64,000 bases of DNA from Pantoea alhagi (lineage in GTDB: Bacteria; Pseudomonadota; Gammaproteobacteria; Enterobacterales; Enterobacteriaceae): positions 2,294,001 through 2,358,000 of the forward strand of contig NZ_CP019706.1 in the NCBI RefSeq assembly GCF_002101395.1, written 5' to 3'. Both the position numbers and the translations under genes were made by a program. Of this stretch, positions 33,003 to 41,674 are shown in pieces (position 1 is the stretch's first letter; the number at the start of each line of letters is the position of its first letter). The notes below the pieces were generated by a model. That model was given only the letters and a program-made list of their open reading frames with translations. It did no database searches and was not told where the DNA came from.

Positions 33003-33521
33003 TCAGTCGCCTGATGCCTGGTGATTGCCAGGCTGAAGCAGATCGCCGCACTGAACGCAGCGGTATTCTGTTTCACCGCGCATAACCCGGTTATGGCGGC
33101 GCACCGTGAGATGATGTTGCTGACAGCGACAGTACCAGGGAAAGGTTTTACCGCGCACGGAGGCAACTTCAAACTGATGCGTGCGGCGCGCCGGAACGTC
33201 CAGAATGGTTTCCATCATCCATTTCCACTCTTTGCCATGTGGCGCGACGCGGCCAAAGTGGCGCCATACCAGCAAGTGCGCCAGCTCATGCGGTACCACC
33301 TCTTCAATAAACGCCTGCTGATTTTCCAGCAGCAGCACGGGATTCAGGCGGATCTCCCAGCTTTGCAGCCAGGCGGTGCCGGCTGCCGTACCGCGCTGCT
33401 GATACACCAGAGTGGGCTCCGGGTAATTGCGCGCCAGGCGCTGATTGGCCTGCTGCAGTTTCTCACGCAGCGCACGCATAACGGCCTGCTGCAGGGCAAT
33501 AGGAAGGCGAATGGGTTTCAT
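33003..33521 (-). CDS. sprT: SprT family zinc metalloprotease-like protein
   Basis: A 172-residue protein of the SprT family. The zinc motif HExxH is in VVPHELAHLLVWRHFGRVAPHGKEWKWMM (about residues 74-102). A C-terminal treble-clef zinc ribbon has the CxC...CxxC cysteines (YRCRCQQHHL and YRCVQCGDLL). The bacterial substrate is not known. The frame is open upstream to 33659, but homology sets the start at 33521 (MKPIRLPIALQQAV). It lies downstream of galP on the same strand. Confidence 0.92.
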   Translation of the reverse strand: MKPIRLPIALQQAVMRALREKLQQANQRLARNYPEPTLVYQQRGTAAGTAWLQSWEIRLNPVLLLENQQAFIEEVVPHELAHLLVWRHFGRVAPHGKEWKWMMETILDVPARRTHQFEVASVRGKTFPWYCRCQQHHLTVRRHNRVMRGETEYRCVQCGDLLQPGNHQASGD

Positions 33522-33592
33522 AGCGGCAAAGAATACGGCGCGTAAAGCAAGAAAACAATGGGGCGCGGTTAGCGATTGGCAGAGGCAGAGGA

Positions 33593-33623
33593 TAAAAAAA
33601 ACGGGGCGGCAAAGGCGGCCCCG
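33593..33623 (-). terminator. Terminator downstream of galP
   Basis: On the minus strand CGGGGC (33623-33618) pairs with GCCCCG (33607-33602), followed by eight T (33601-33594). It lies about 20 bases after the galP stop. Confidence 0.75.
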
Positions 33624-33642
33624 GCTGTTGCAGATAGCAGGA

Positions 33643-35040
33643 TTACTCTTGCGAACCAATATCGCGTAGTTTTTTACCCGACATCAGGTTGCGTTCGATA
33701 TGCTCCAGAGAGATGTTTTTCGTTTCCGGGATCAGCATTACTGTCAGGATGATAAACAGAATATTCAGGCCCGAGTATACCCAGAAGGTATTGGCGTTGC
33801 CCAGCGTATTCAGCATCGTCAGGAAGGTTGCACCCACGATCATATTCGCAATCCAGTTGGTGGTCGTGGAAACGGTAATCCCGAAATCGCGCCCTTTCAG
33901 CGGCTGGATTTCAGAGCAGAGTACCCAAATCAGCGGACCTGCGCTCATGGCAAAGCCGATAATAAACATCAGCAGCATGGCAACGGCAAAATATTGCGCG
34001 CCCGGCGATTCGATACCAATATGCAGCATGGTACCAAGGATACCCATACCAACCGCCATCACCAGGAAGCCCAGCGTCAGCGTGGGTTTACGACCCCAGC
34101 GATCCACCAGACCGATAGCGATAAAGGTTGCCAGCACGTTGATCAGGCCAACAATTACCGTACCCCACATCTGCTCGGTAGTGTTGCTGAAGCCCGCAAT
34201 TTCAAAGATTTTCGGCGCGTAATACATGATGACATTCATGCCGGTGAACTGCTGCATAACCTGCAACAGCACGCCCAGATATACCGCGCGACGGAAATTG
34301 CTGTTTTCGCGGAACAGGCTCCAGCCGGTCTGCTTGATCTTCAGGCTTTCGCGGATCTCATCCAGCTCACGCTTTGCCTGCTCGCTGGTGTCACGCAGGC
34401 GATCCAGCACGCGCTGCGCATCGCGGAAGTGGCCTTTTGCCGCCAGCCAGCGTGGGCTGTTCGGCAGGAAACAGACGCCAACAAGCAACAGAATGGCAGG
34501 AATGGTAATAATGCCCAGCATCCAGCGCCAGTTACCGGTATAGCTAAAGGCGGTATCAGAAAGATAAGCGCCCAAAATACCGATAGTGATCATCAGCTGA
34601 TACAGAGAAATCATGCTGCCGCGAATTTTTTCCGGCGCGATTTCTGACAGGTAAAGCGGCGCGGTATAGGAGGCAACGCCCACGGCCAGGCCAAGCACCA
34701 CGCGTGCGGCGATCAGCATCTCCGGGTTCGGCGCCATGGCCGACCAGAGAGAACCGATAACAAACAGGATCGCACCGGCCATCAGGCTTTTTTTACGGCC
34801 AAGGCGGGAAGACATCCAGCCGCTACCGATCGCGCCGATCGCTGCGCCAAACATCATTGAGCTAACGATCCACTCCTGTTGATGGCTGGTGACATTAAAA
34901 TCTTTAGCGATAAAGGGTAGGGCACCGGCGATAACGCCAATATCCAGGCCAAACAGCAGGCCAGCAAGTGCAGCAAGAAAGCAGACGAATAAGGTCATCA
35001 TCTTATTCGAGGTTCTGCTTTTGTGGGTATTACCAGGCAT
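33643..35040 (-). CDS. galP: Galactose:H+ symporter
   Basis: A 465-residue twelve-helix MFS sugar porter, close to E. coli GalP across its length. It has LAGLLFGLDIGVIAGALPF in helix 1, the SRLGRKKSL loop (about residue 78), APLYLSEIAPEKIRG (about 128), NSPRWLAAKG (about 203), MQQFTGMNVIMYYAP in helix 7 (about 275) and LVDRWGRKPTL (about 320). It ends IPETKNISLEHIERNLM. The promoter region carries a CRP site and an exact GalR/GalS-type operator, so galactose-induced, glucose-repressed expression is expected. It is a different protein from the sugar porter at 426-1856. Confidence 0.95.
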   Translation of the reverse strand: MPGNTHKSRTSNKMMTLFVCFLAALAGLLFGLDIGVIAGALPFIAKDFNVTSHQQEWIVSSMMFGAAIGAIGSGWMSSRLGRKKSLMAGAILFVIGSLWSAMAPNPEMLIAARVVLGLAVGVASYTAPLYLSEIAPEKIRGSMISLYQLMITIGILGAYLSDTAFSYTGNWRWMLGIITIPAILLLVGVCFLPNSPRWLAAKGHFRDAQRVLDRLRDTSEQAKRELDEIRESLKIKQTGWSLFRENSNFRRAVYLGVLLQVMQQFTGMNVIMYYAPKIFEIAGFSNTTEQMWGTVIVGLINVLATFIAIGLVDRWGRKPTLTLGFLVMAVGMGILGTMLHIGIESPGAQYFAVAMLLMFIIGFAMSAGPLIWVLCSEIQPLKGRDFGITVSTTTNWIANMIVGATFLTMLNTLGNANTFWVYSGLNILFIILTVMLIPETKNISLEHIERNLMSGKKLRDIGSQE

Positions 35041-35103
35041 ATTGCCTCCGAATAGTATCCATCGTTGTAGTTATCAATGTTAGGAAACCTGAGCCGGGCG
35101 AAA

Positions 35104-35119
35104 AGTGAGACGGATCACA
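35104..35119. promoter_or_regulatory. CRP-like site upstream of galP
   Basis: AGTGA-GACGGA-TCACA matches nine of ten conserved CRP positions. It lies about 64-79 bases upstream of the galP start, beside the GalR-type operator. E. coli galP is also CRP-activated. Confidence 0.7.
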
Positions 35120-35122
35120 GAG

Positions 35123-35138
35123 GTGTAATCGGTTACAC
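35123..35138. promoter_or_regulatory. GalR/GalS-type operator upstream of galP
   Basis: GTGTAATCGGTTACAC matches the GalR/GalS consensus GTGTAANCGNTTACAC at every fixed position. A weaker dyad, CTGGTTA-CA-TAACCAG, at 35177-35192 may be a second site. Confidence 0.8.
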
Positions 35139-35398
35139 ACGCCGGAACCCTGAAAACCAGCATTTATCACCAGGCTCTGGTTACATAACCAGTAAGGTAT
35201 AGCACCTGTTAAGTTTCTGACAGTCCGGTGTTAATGGGCCATCAGACGACGCTGAAAATAACGCATTTCCTGACAAAATACATCCGCGATTAAATCCTAA
35301 ATGACCGAAATATAAGGCCTTTCAATTTGTAAGCGTTATCATGCCAGCGGTGTAGACAGGCAACAAAAAGTGTAGCTGGTGAAAAAAAACATGAGGAA

Positions 35399-35424
35399 TA
35401 AAAAAGGGAGCAATGAATGCTCCC
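35399..35424 (-). terminator. Rho-independent terminator of metK
   Basis: On the minus strand GGGAGCA (35424-35418) pairs with TGCTCCC (35412-35406) around a five-base loop, followed by six or seven T. It lies 44 bases after the metK stop. Confidence 0.88.
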
Positions 35425-35467
35425 ATTTTATACAGACGTTGCCGACGAAAACGGCAGCGTGAAAGGA

Positions 35468-36619
35468 TTACAGACCAGCCGCGTCGCGCAGCTGTTGTGC
35501 TTTATCGGTTTTTTCCCACGGGAAATGCTCGCGACCAAAGTGGCCGTAAGCTGCCGTTTCGCGATAGATCGGCTGCAGCAGATCCAGCATCTGAATCAGG
35601 CCATACGGACGCAGGTCGAAGAATTCACGTACCAGCAGCGTCAGCTGCTCGGTAGAGACTTTCTCGGTGCCGAAGGTTTCAACCATGATAGAAGTTGGTT
35701 CAGCTACGCCGATAGCGTAGGAAACCTGGATTTCACAGCGATCGGCCAGGCCGGCAGCAACAATATTTTTTGCTACATAGCGCGCCGCATAAGCCGCTGA
35801 ACGGTCAACTTTAGAGGGATCTTTACCAGAGAACGCGCCGCCGCCGTGACGTGCCATGCCGCCGTAGGTATCAACGATGATCTTACGACCCGTCAGGCCG
35901 CAGTCGCCCATTGGGCCGCCGATAACGAAGCGTCCGGTTGGGTTGATAAAGAATTTGGTGGTGGAGCTCAGCCATTCGGTCGGCAGGACCGGCTTGATGA
36001 TCTCTTCCATCACCGCTTCCTGCAGGTCGGCCTGGGAAATATCTTCTGCATGCTGCGTGGAGAGCACAACGGCATCGATACCGACAATTTTGCCGCCATC
36101 GTACTGGAAAGTTACCTGGCTTTTCGCATCCGGACGCAGCCACGGCAGGCTGCCGTTTTTACGCACTTCAGACTGACGCTGTACCAGACGGTGAGCATAG
36201 GTCACCGGCGCAGGCATCAGGACATCGGTTTCATTGGTGGCATAGCCAAACATCAGGCCCTGGTCACCCGCGCCCTGTTCCAGCGGATCGATGCGGTCAA
36301 CGCCCTGATTGATATCGGGCGACTGTTTGCCGATAGCGCTCAGAACGGCGCAAGAGTTAGCATCAAAGCCCATATCGGAGTGAACATAGCCAATATCACG
36401 CACGGTTTGACGAGTGATCTCTTCGATATCAACCCAGGCGCTGGTGGTGATTTCGCCACCCACCAGGACCATACCGGTTTTCACATAAGTTTCGCAAGCC
36501 ACGCGAGCTTTCGGATCCTGAGCGAGGATCGCATCAAGAACGGCGTCCGAAATTTGGTCGGCGATTTTATCAGGATGTCCCTCGGATACGGACTCTGAGG
36601 TAAAAAGGTGTTTAGCCAT
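35468..36619 (-). CDS. metK: S-adenosylmethionine synthetase
   Basis: A 383-residue enzyme making SAM from methionine and ATP. It begins MAKHLFTSESVSEGHPDKIADQISD, with the His-Pro-Asp-Lys ATP/methionine site (about residues 15-18). GAGDQGLMFGYA (about 115-126) and GGGAFSGKDPSKVDRSAAY (about 259-277) are the two family signatures. Length is one residue less than E. coli MetK. A three-box MetJ operator about 120 bases upstream predicts repression by MetJ with SAM as corepressor. The SAM feeds methylation, polyamine synthesis and the AHL synthase in this window. Confidence 0.97.
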   Translation of the reverse strand: MAKHLFTSESVSEGHPDKIADQISDAVLDAILAQDPKARVACETYVKTGMVLVGGEITTSAWVDIEEITRQTVRDIGYVHSDMGFDANSCAVLSAIGKQSPDINQGVDRIDPLEQGAGDQGLMFGYATNETDVLMPAPVTYAHRLVQRQSEVRKNGSLPWLRPDAKSQVTFQYDGGKIVGIDAVVLSTQHAEDISQADLQEAVMEEIIKPVLPTEWLSSTTKFFINPTGRFVIGGPMGDCGLTGRKIIVDTYGGMARHGGGAFSGKDPSKVDRSAAYAARYVAKNIVAAGLADRCEIQVSYAIGVAEPTSIMVETFGTEKVSTEQLTLLVREFFDLRPYGLIQMLDLLQPIYRETAAYGHFGREHFPWEKTDKAQQLRDAAGL

Positions 36620-36738
36620 TTAATTCTTTACCTTACTAAAACGGTTTAATTAACAACTGCCCGGCGCAGGGAAAAGGCTTAGCCTGTTCCAGCGCCCCTT
36701 CAGGCAAAGCCGCGTGCAGCACAGAAGTTAACCAGTTT

Positions 36739-36762
36739 AGACGGATTAACATCTGGACGTCT
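36739..36762. promoter_or_regulatory. MetJ operator (three tandem met boxes)
   Basis: Three adjacent 8-base boxes, AGACGGAT, TAACATCT and GGACGTCT, match the MetJ consensus AGACGTCT well. Two weaker boxes may extend the array to 36723. It lies about 120-145 bases upstream of the metK start. Confidence 0.78.
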
Positions 36763-37031
36763 ATTTTAGGTTACTCTGTAAGCGAATTGCCAGCCCTTTT
36801 TTGTCGGGTGGTGCTTTCTGATTATCGGCAGGTGGCCCGATTTCCTGACAGCAACCACAGCTTACATAATTTGTTTTTGCAATTTGCCCGCGTGAGCGGT
36901 ATAAAACGCGGCTGCTGTTTTCAGCGAAGATACAGGACGCTTAGCGCGTCTGGCCCGTCAGATGAGATATCTGATTTTCACCCTCAGGCCTATTTTCCAC
37001 ATGCCCGACATGTGTGGAGGTGATACGAGTA

Positions 37032-37172
37032 ATGAACCAGGTTTTCACCCTTTCTTCCGGTTCACTCCGCTGCACTGATGTGCATTCGTCTCTTTCCGTT
37101 TGCTCCTCCGCCAGCCTTTTCCGTCAAGGTTTTCTCTGTTTCGGTCATCATCACGACACGAGCGCAGGCTAA
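37032..37172 (+). CDS. Candidate small ORF in the speA leader
   Basis: A 46-codon frame beginning MNQVFTLSSGSLRCTD and ending HHHDTSAG. A GGAGG sits at 37016-37020, eleven bases before the ATG, which is longer than ideal. The hairpin at 36998-37014 lies just before it and could mask this site. Ser, Cys and His are over-represented. No homologue is recognised. It may be a leader peptide for speA or chance. Confidence 0.25.
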   Translation: MNQVFTLSSGSLRCTDVHSSLSVCSSASLFRQGFLCFGHHHDTSAG

Positions 37173-37407
37173 CTTGCTACAGTTTGACTGGATGCCTTCA
37201 GTTTTAGCTGAAGGTGAGCTGATGCTTTTTTATCCCGCAACACGGAGTTCAGCGACGTGTTTTACACTGAATCTATGACGCAGTGGGTTGAGGCGACCGT
37301 TCAGCATTTTATGCTGGCGATCTCGCCGGAAGGTGGCTTGTTCTGGCAGCGCCAAACTGCGATAGTTGTTAATTATTCTGCAACACTAATTAATGTTGAG
37401 GTTCGCA

Positions 37408-39384
37408 ATGTCTGACGACATAAAGAATATCAAGGGTTCGTCAGCAGGCGAACAGGGTGAACTGCGTTCAATGCAGGAGGTGGCGATGAGCGATCAAGAT
37501 GCGAGCAGAATGCTGCGCACCTATAACATTGCCTGGTGGGGCAACAACTATTATGACGTCAACGAGCTGGGACATATTAGCGTCTGTCCCGATCCGGATA
37601 TGCCGGAAGTGCGCGTAGACCTGGCCCGCCTGGTAAAAGAGCGTGAAGCTGACGGCCAGCGCCTGCCAGCGCTGTTCTGCTTTCCGCAGATCCTGCAACA
37701 TCGTCTGCGCTCGATTAACGCCGCCTTTAAACGCGCGCGTGAGTCTTACGGCTATCAGGGCGACTACTTCCTGGTCTATCCGATCAAGGTTAACCAGCAT
37801 AAGCGCGTGATCGAATCGCTGATCCACTCTGGCGAGCCGCTGGGTCTGGAAGCGGGTTCGAAAGCGGAACTGATGGCGGTTCTGGCTCACGCCGGTATGA
37901 CGCGCACGGTTATCGTTTGTAATGGCTATAAAGATCGTGAATATATCCGTCTGGCGCTGATTGGCGAAAAAATGGGCCATAAAGTTTACCTGGTTATCGA
38001 AAAAATGACCGAGGTGAAGCTGGTGCTGGAAGAAGCGGAACGCCTGAATCTGGTGCCGCGTTTGGGTATTCGCGCCCGTCTGGCCTCGCAGGGGTCTGGT
38101 AAATGGCAGTCCAGCGGCGGTGAAAAATCGAAGTTTGGTCTTTCCGCTTCGCAGGTGCTGCAGCTGGTGGATATTATGCGCAACGCCGGGCGTCTCGACA
38201 GCCTGCAGCTGCTGCATTTCCATCTCGGTTCGCAGATGGCCAATATCCGCGATATCGCCACCGGCGTGCGTGAGTCCGCGCGTTTCTACGTGGAGCTGGC
38301 GAAGCTGGGCGTTAAGATCCAGTGTTTTGACGTCGGCGGCGGTCTGGGCGTTGACTATGAAGGTACGCGCTCGCAGTCAGACTGTTCCGTTAACTATGGC
38401 CTGAACGAGTACGCCAACAACGTGATCTGGGCCATTGGCGACGCCTGTGAAGAGCATGGCTTGCCGCACCCCACGGTGATTACCGAGTCGGGCCGTGCGG
38501 TAACCGCGCATCATACCGTGCTGGTTTCCAACATCATCGGCGTTGAGCGCAGCGAGTTCAGCAAGCCATCAGCGCCAGAAGTGGATGCGCCACGTCCGCT
38601 GCTGAGCATGTGGGAAACCTGGCAGGAGATGCACGAGCCGAATACGCGTCGTTCGTTGCGTGAATGGCTGCACGACAGCCAGATGGATCTGCATGATATC
38701 CATACCGGTTATTCGCAGGGCACCTACGATCTGTCGCAGCGCGCCTGGGCAGAACAGCTTTATCTGAGCATCTGCCACTATATTCAGCAGCATCTCGACC
38801 CCAGCAACCGCGCTCACCGTCCGATTATCGATGAGCTGCAGGAACGTATGGCGGATAAGATTTACGTTAACTTCTCGCTGTTCCAGTCGATGCCGGATGC
38901 GTGGGGCATCGATCAGTTGTTCCCGGTGCTGCCGCTGGAAGGGCTGAATAAGAAGCCGGAGCGTCGCGCGGTACTGCTCGACATCACCTGTGATTCTGAT
39001 GGCACCATCGATCACTACGTGGATGGCGATGGCATCGCTACCACCATGCCGATGCCGCAGTACGACGTGGATAACCCGCCGATGCTGGGCTTCTTTATGG
39101 TGGGCGCTTACCAGGAGATCCTGGGCAATATGCATAACCTGTTTGGCGATACTGAAGCGGTTAACGTTTACGCTTTCGCCGACGGCAGCGTGGAAGTTGA
39201 GCTGTCGGATGAAGGGGATACCGTTGCGGATATGCTGGAATATGTCCAGCTGAACCCGCAGGAGCTGCTGGATCTGTTCCGTAATCAGGTTAAACAGACC
39301 GAGCTTGACGATGAGCTGCGCGCGCAGTTCCTCGAAGAGTTTGAAGCGGGCCTCTACGGCTATACTTATTTAGAAGACGAATAA
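37408..39384 (+). CDS. speA: Arginine decarboxylase, biosynthetic
   Basis: A 658-residue PLP enzyme of the alanine-racemase-like fold that converts arginine to agmatine. It has the PLP lysine in YFLVYPIKVNQHKRV (about residue 127), the glycine-rich phosphate-binding CFDVGGGLGVDYEGTRS (about 310) and the second-site cysteine in LDITCDSDGTIDHY (about 524). It ends EAGLYGYTYLEDE exactly as in E. coli SpeA. The frame opens at 37393, but GAGG at 37398-37401 and homology set the start at 37408. Its product agmatine is the substrate of SpeB, encoded next. Confidence 0.97.
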   Translation: MSDDIKNIKGSSAGEQGELRSMQEVAMSDQDASRMLRTYNIAWWGNNYYDVNELGHISVCPDPDMPEVRVDLARLVKEREADGQRLPALFCFPQILQHRLRSINAAFKRARESYGYQGDYFLVYPIKVNQHKRVIESLIHSGEPLGLEAGSKAELMAVLAHAGMTRTVIVCNGYKDREYIRLALIGEKMGHKVYLVIEKMTEVKLVLEEAERLNLVPRLGIRARLASQGSGKWQSSGGEKSKFGLSASQVLQLVDIMRNAGRLDSLQLLHFHLGSQMANIRDIATGVRESARFYVELAKLGVKIQCFDVGGGLGVDYEGTRSQSDCSVNYGLNEYANNVIWAIGDACEEHGLPHPTVITESGRAVTAHHTVLVSNIIGVERSEFSKPSAPEVDAPRPLLSMWETWQEMHEPNTRRSLREWLHDSQMDLHDIHTGYSQGTYDLSQRAWAEQLYLSICHYIQQHLDPSNRAHRPIIDELQERMADKIYVNFSLFQSMPDAWGIDQLFPVLPLEGLNKKPERRAVLLDITCDSDGTIDHYVDGDGIATTMPMPQYDVDNPPMLGFFMVGAYQEILGNMHNLFGDTEAVNVYAFADGSVEVELSDEGDTVADMLEYVQLNPQELLDLFRNQVKQTELDDELRAQFLEEFEAGLYGYTYLEDE

Positions 39385-39468
39385 GCAGCGATGCGGCGGC
39401 AAGGGTCAAAAATGACATTGCCGCCAGCGTTTCGCGCGGCGATAATCGCCGTCAGTTATCTCATCAAT

Positions 39469-39509
39469 CCCTTCCTCGTCGGGTTTAACGACGCGGAGGG
39501 GATTTTTTT
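39469..39509 (+). terminator. Terminator of speA
   Basis: CCCTTCC-T-CGTCG pairs with CGACG-C-GGAGGGG around a seven-base loop and is followed by seven T (39503-39509). It lies between speA and speB, so speB probably also has its own promoter. Confidence 0.8.
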
Positions 39510-39558
39510 CATCTGAACAACCATGTCGGCCGTGCCGTCATGAATAAAAGGAGTTGTT

Positions 39559-40494
39559 ATGAATAACACCAACACCTTAGGTCATCAGTACGATAATTCC
39601 CTGGTTTCCAACGCCTTCGGCTTTCTGCGTTTGCCGTTGAATTTCCAGCCGTACGACAGCGATGCTGAATGGGTGATCACCGGCGTTCCTTTTGATGCCG
39701 CGACCTCTGGTCGTCCCGGCAGCCGCCTGGGCCCGGGCGCGATTCGCCAGATCTCGACTAACCTGGCATGGGAAGGCTGCCGCTGGCCGTGGGATTTCGA
39801 TCTGCGCGAGCGTCTGAAGGTGATTGACTGCGGCGATCTGGTTTACGCTTTCGGTGATTCACAGGATCTGACCGACAAGCTGCAGGCGCATGCGGAAAAA
39901 CTGCTGGCAAGCGGTAAGCGTATGCTCACTTTTGGCGGCGATCATTACATTACTCTGCCATTGCTGCGCGCCCATGCGAAGCATTTCGGCAAGATGGCGC
40001 TGGTTCATTTTGATGCGCATACCGACACCTACTCCAACGGCCCGAAATTTGACCACGGCACCATGTTCCACCATGCGCCGAACGAAGGACTGATCGATCC
40101 GCAGCGCTCGGTACAGATCGGTATTCGCACCGAGTTTGATAAAAATCTCGGTTATCAGGTGCTGGATGCGGCGCAGATTAACGATCGCGGCGTTGATGAC
40201 ATTCTGGCGCAGGTGAAGCAGATCGTCGGCGACATGCCGGTTTATCTGACTTTTGATATCGACTGCCTCGATCCAGCGCATGCGCCTGGCACCGGCACGC
40301 CGGTTATTGGCGGCCTGACCACCGATAAAGCGCTGAAGCTGATTCGCGGTCTGCAGGGCCTGAATATTGTGGGGATGGATCTGGTAGAAGTAGCGCCAGG
40401 CTACGATCAGTCCGATCTGACTTCGCTGGCAGCGGCAACCATTGCGCTGGATATGCTGCACGTGCAGGCGGCGAATAAAGCCAATAAAGGTTAA
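39559..40494 (+). CDS. speB: Agmatinase
   Basis: A 311-residue dinuclear manganese ureohydrolase that splits agmatine into putrescine and urea. Metal-binding motifs are GGDHYITLPLLRA (about residue 127), VHFDAHTDTYS (about 151) and YLTFDIDCLDPAHAPGTGTP (about 232). The N-terminus TLGHQYDNSLVSNAFGFLRLP matches E. coli SpeB. The start has AGGAG seven bases upstream. With SpeA it gives a second route to putrescine alongside SpeC. Confidence 0.96.
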   Translation: MNNTNTLGHQYDNSLVSNAFGFLRLPLNFQPYDSDAEWVITGVPFDAATSGRPGSRLGPGAIRQISTNLAWEGCRWPWDFDLRERLKVIDCGDLVYAFGDSQDLTDKLQAHAEKLLASGKRMLTFGGDHYITLPLLRAHAKHFGKMALVHFDAHTDTYSNGPKFDHGTMFHHAPNEGLIDPQRSVQIGIRTEFDKNLGYQVLDAAQINDRGVDDILAQVKQIVGDMPVYLTFDIDCLDPAHAPGTGTPVIGGLTTDKALKLIRGLQGLNIVGMDLVEVAPGYDQSDLTSLAAATIALDMLHVQAANKANKG

Positions 40495-40553
40495 ACCTCT
40501 GACCGCCGCGACATTGTCAGGCGGCGGTCAGCGCTTTATTGCTTATCACGCAC

Positions 40554-40579
40554 AAAGGAGGCGAAACGCCTCCTTTTTT
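40554..40579. terminator. Terminator between speB and loiP
   Basis: AGGAGGCG (40556-40563) pairs with CGCCTCCT (40567-40574) around AAA, with T to 40579 and A before the stem. It can serve speB and, less strongly, the convergent loiP. A second GC-rich hairpin (GACCGCCGC...GCGGCGGTC) lies just after the speB stop. Confidence 0.85.
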
Positions 40580-40625
40580 ATGCCGCTGGCTAAAAAGAGA
40601 TGGCGTAGCATCCCTGCGGGTTGAC

Positions 40626-41384
40626 TTATTTAAGGCCGTCGGCAGCCATTCGTTCACGGATATGCTGCGCGCGCGCCTCAGAAGCGGGATGGTCGTCAAA
40701 CATCGAGCTCTGATGAGTGCCTTCCAGCTTTGCCAGCTTTTCAAAACTGGTAACCAGTCCGTTCGGATTGATGCCGCGTTTTTTCAGCAGGTCGTAAGAG
40801 TAATCATCCGCCTGAGATTCCTGGGTTTGCGAGAACTGCGCGCTAACCAGTTTCTGACCCAGTTCGCCGAGCTGTGATTGTGACAGTGAGGCAGCAATAC
40901 CGCCCATTGAGGCTGCCGCAGTGCGCGCCGCCGTGGTGGCGTAAGCGACCTGCATCGCTTTACGCGTATGGCCCAGCGCAACGTGGCCCATCTCATGACC
41001 CAACACCGCTTCAACTTCGTTATCGGTCATCATATCCATCAGACCGCTATAAACGCGGATACAACCGTTGGCCATCGCCCAGGCGTTGACATCTTTGGTG
41101 AGATAAACCTTATAGTTGGCAGGCGTACCGTTAATGTTATTGCCCAGCGCGGCGGCGATCTTATCCAGACGTTTCTGGTAGGTACTGCCTGGCTGAGCAA
41201 TTTGCGCTTCGCTGTCCATCTGCTGGCATGACTGGTCGCTGAGCGTCTTAACCTGATCATTGCTGAGGGTAACGGCCTGGAAAGCCTGGGCGCCAGACTG
41301 CATCAGCGCGGAGCTGTCAATATTCTGACAGCCGGAAAGTAAAGTGGCGACCGACAGGGCCATCAAAGAAGCACGGATTTTCAT
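40626..41384 (-). CDS. loiP: M48 family metalloprotease LoiP, lipoprotein
   Basis: A 252-residue outer-membrane lipoprotein protease of family M48, induced by low osmolarity in E. coli. The signal peptide ends LLSGC (lipidated Cys near residue 19). The zinc motif HExxH is in VEAVLGHEMGHVALGH (about 132), with the third ligand in SQADDYSYDLL (about 193). SMFDDHPASEARAQHIRERM closes the protein. The frame also opens at 41393 and 41411; homology favours 41384. It is convergent with speB and divergent from tktA. Confidence 0.93.
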   Translation of the reverse strand: MKIRASLMALSVATLLSGCQNIDSSALMQSGAQAFQAVTLSNDQVKTLSDQSCQQMDSEAQIAQPGSTYQKRLDKIAAALGNNINGTPANYKVYLTKDVNAWAMANGCIRVYSGLMDMMTDNEVEAVLGHEMGHVALGHTRKAMQVAYATTAARTAAASMGGIAASLSQSQLGELGQKLVSAQFSQTQESQADDYSYDLLKKRGINPNGLVTSFEKLAKLEGTHQSSMFDDHPASEARAQHIRERMAADGLK

Positions 41385-41674
41385 TCCATTCATATCCCAT
41401 AACAGTAACAAGGTAGTAAATATAATAAGTCCTGAATAAAACTATGCGTGGCGCTTTTTCCAGGAAGGCACCCTTATAGCGGTTTCAATATATAAAGCCC
41501 AGCAGACAACGCCGAAAGCGCGAAATGTCCCTGATATTTCGCATCTCACGCCATGTACTTCCACCCCGCTTTTCATGTACATTGTTTGGCGACTTTCCCT
41601 TGGCTTTGCCTGATAACTCATTAATTACAATAGGTTAAGGACGGCGAAGCAATAAATCCGACCTGGAGTAACAC

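Larger units (their letters stand above)
35041..35467. other. Intergenic region between galP and metK
   Basis: This 427-base gap holds the galP control region on its left (CRP and GalR-type sites and the dyad at 35177-35192) and the metK terminator on its right. No gene is seen in it. Confidence 0.6.
36620..37407. other. metK promoter and long speA leader region
   Basis: This 788-base gap between divergent metK and speA starts with the MetJ boxes (36739-36762). The rest is mostly GC-balanced. It contains an inverted repeat CACATG-N5-CATGTG at 36998-37014 beside a strong GGAGG (37016-37020), a candidate 46-codon frame at 37032-37172, and a hairpin CCTTCAG/CTGAAGG at 37195-37214 with a T-run at 37225-37231. 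E. coli also has a long region with small ORFs upstream of speA. Confidence 0.5.

Noticed and set aside
33700..34647. 315-codon antisense frame over galP
   Set aside because: Gln/His/Arg-rich shadow of a conserved transporter gene.
36787..37023. 78-codon frame in the metK-speA gap
   Set aside because: No ribosome binding site and no coding-like pattern; it crosses the inverted repeat at 36998-37014.
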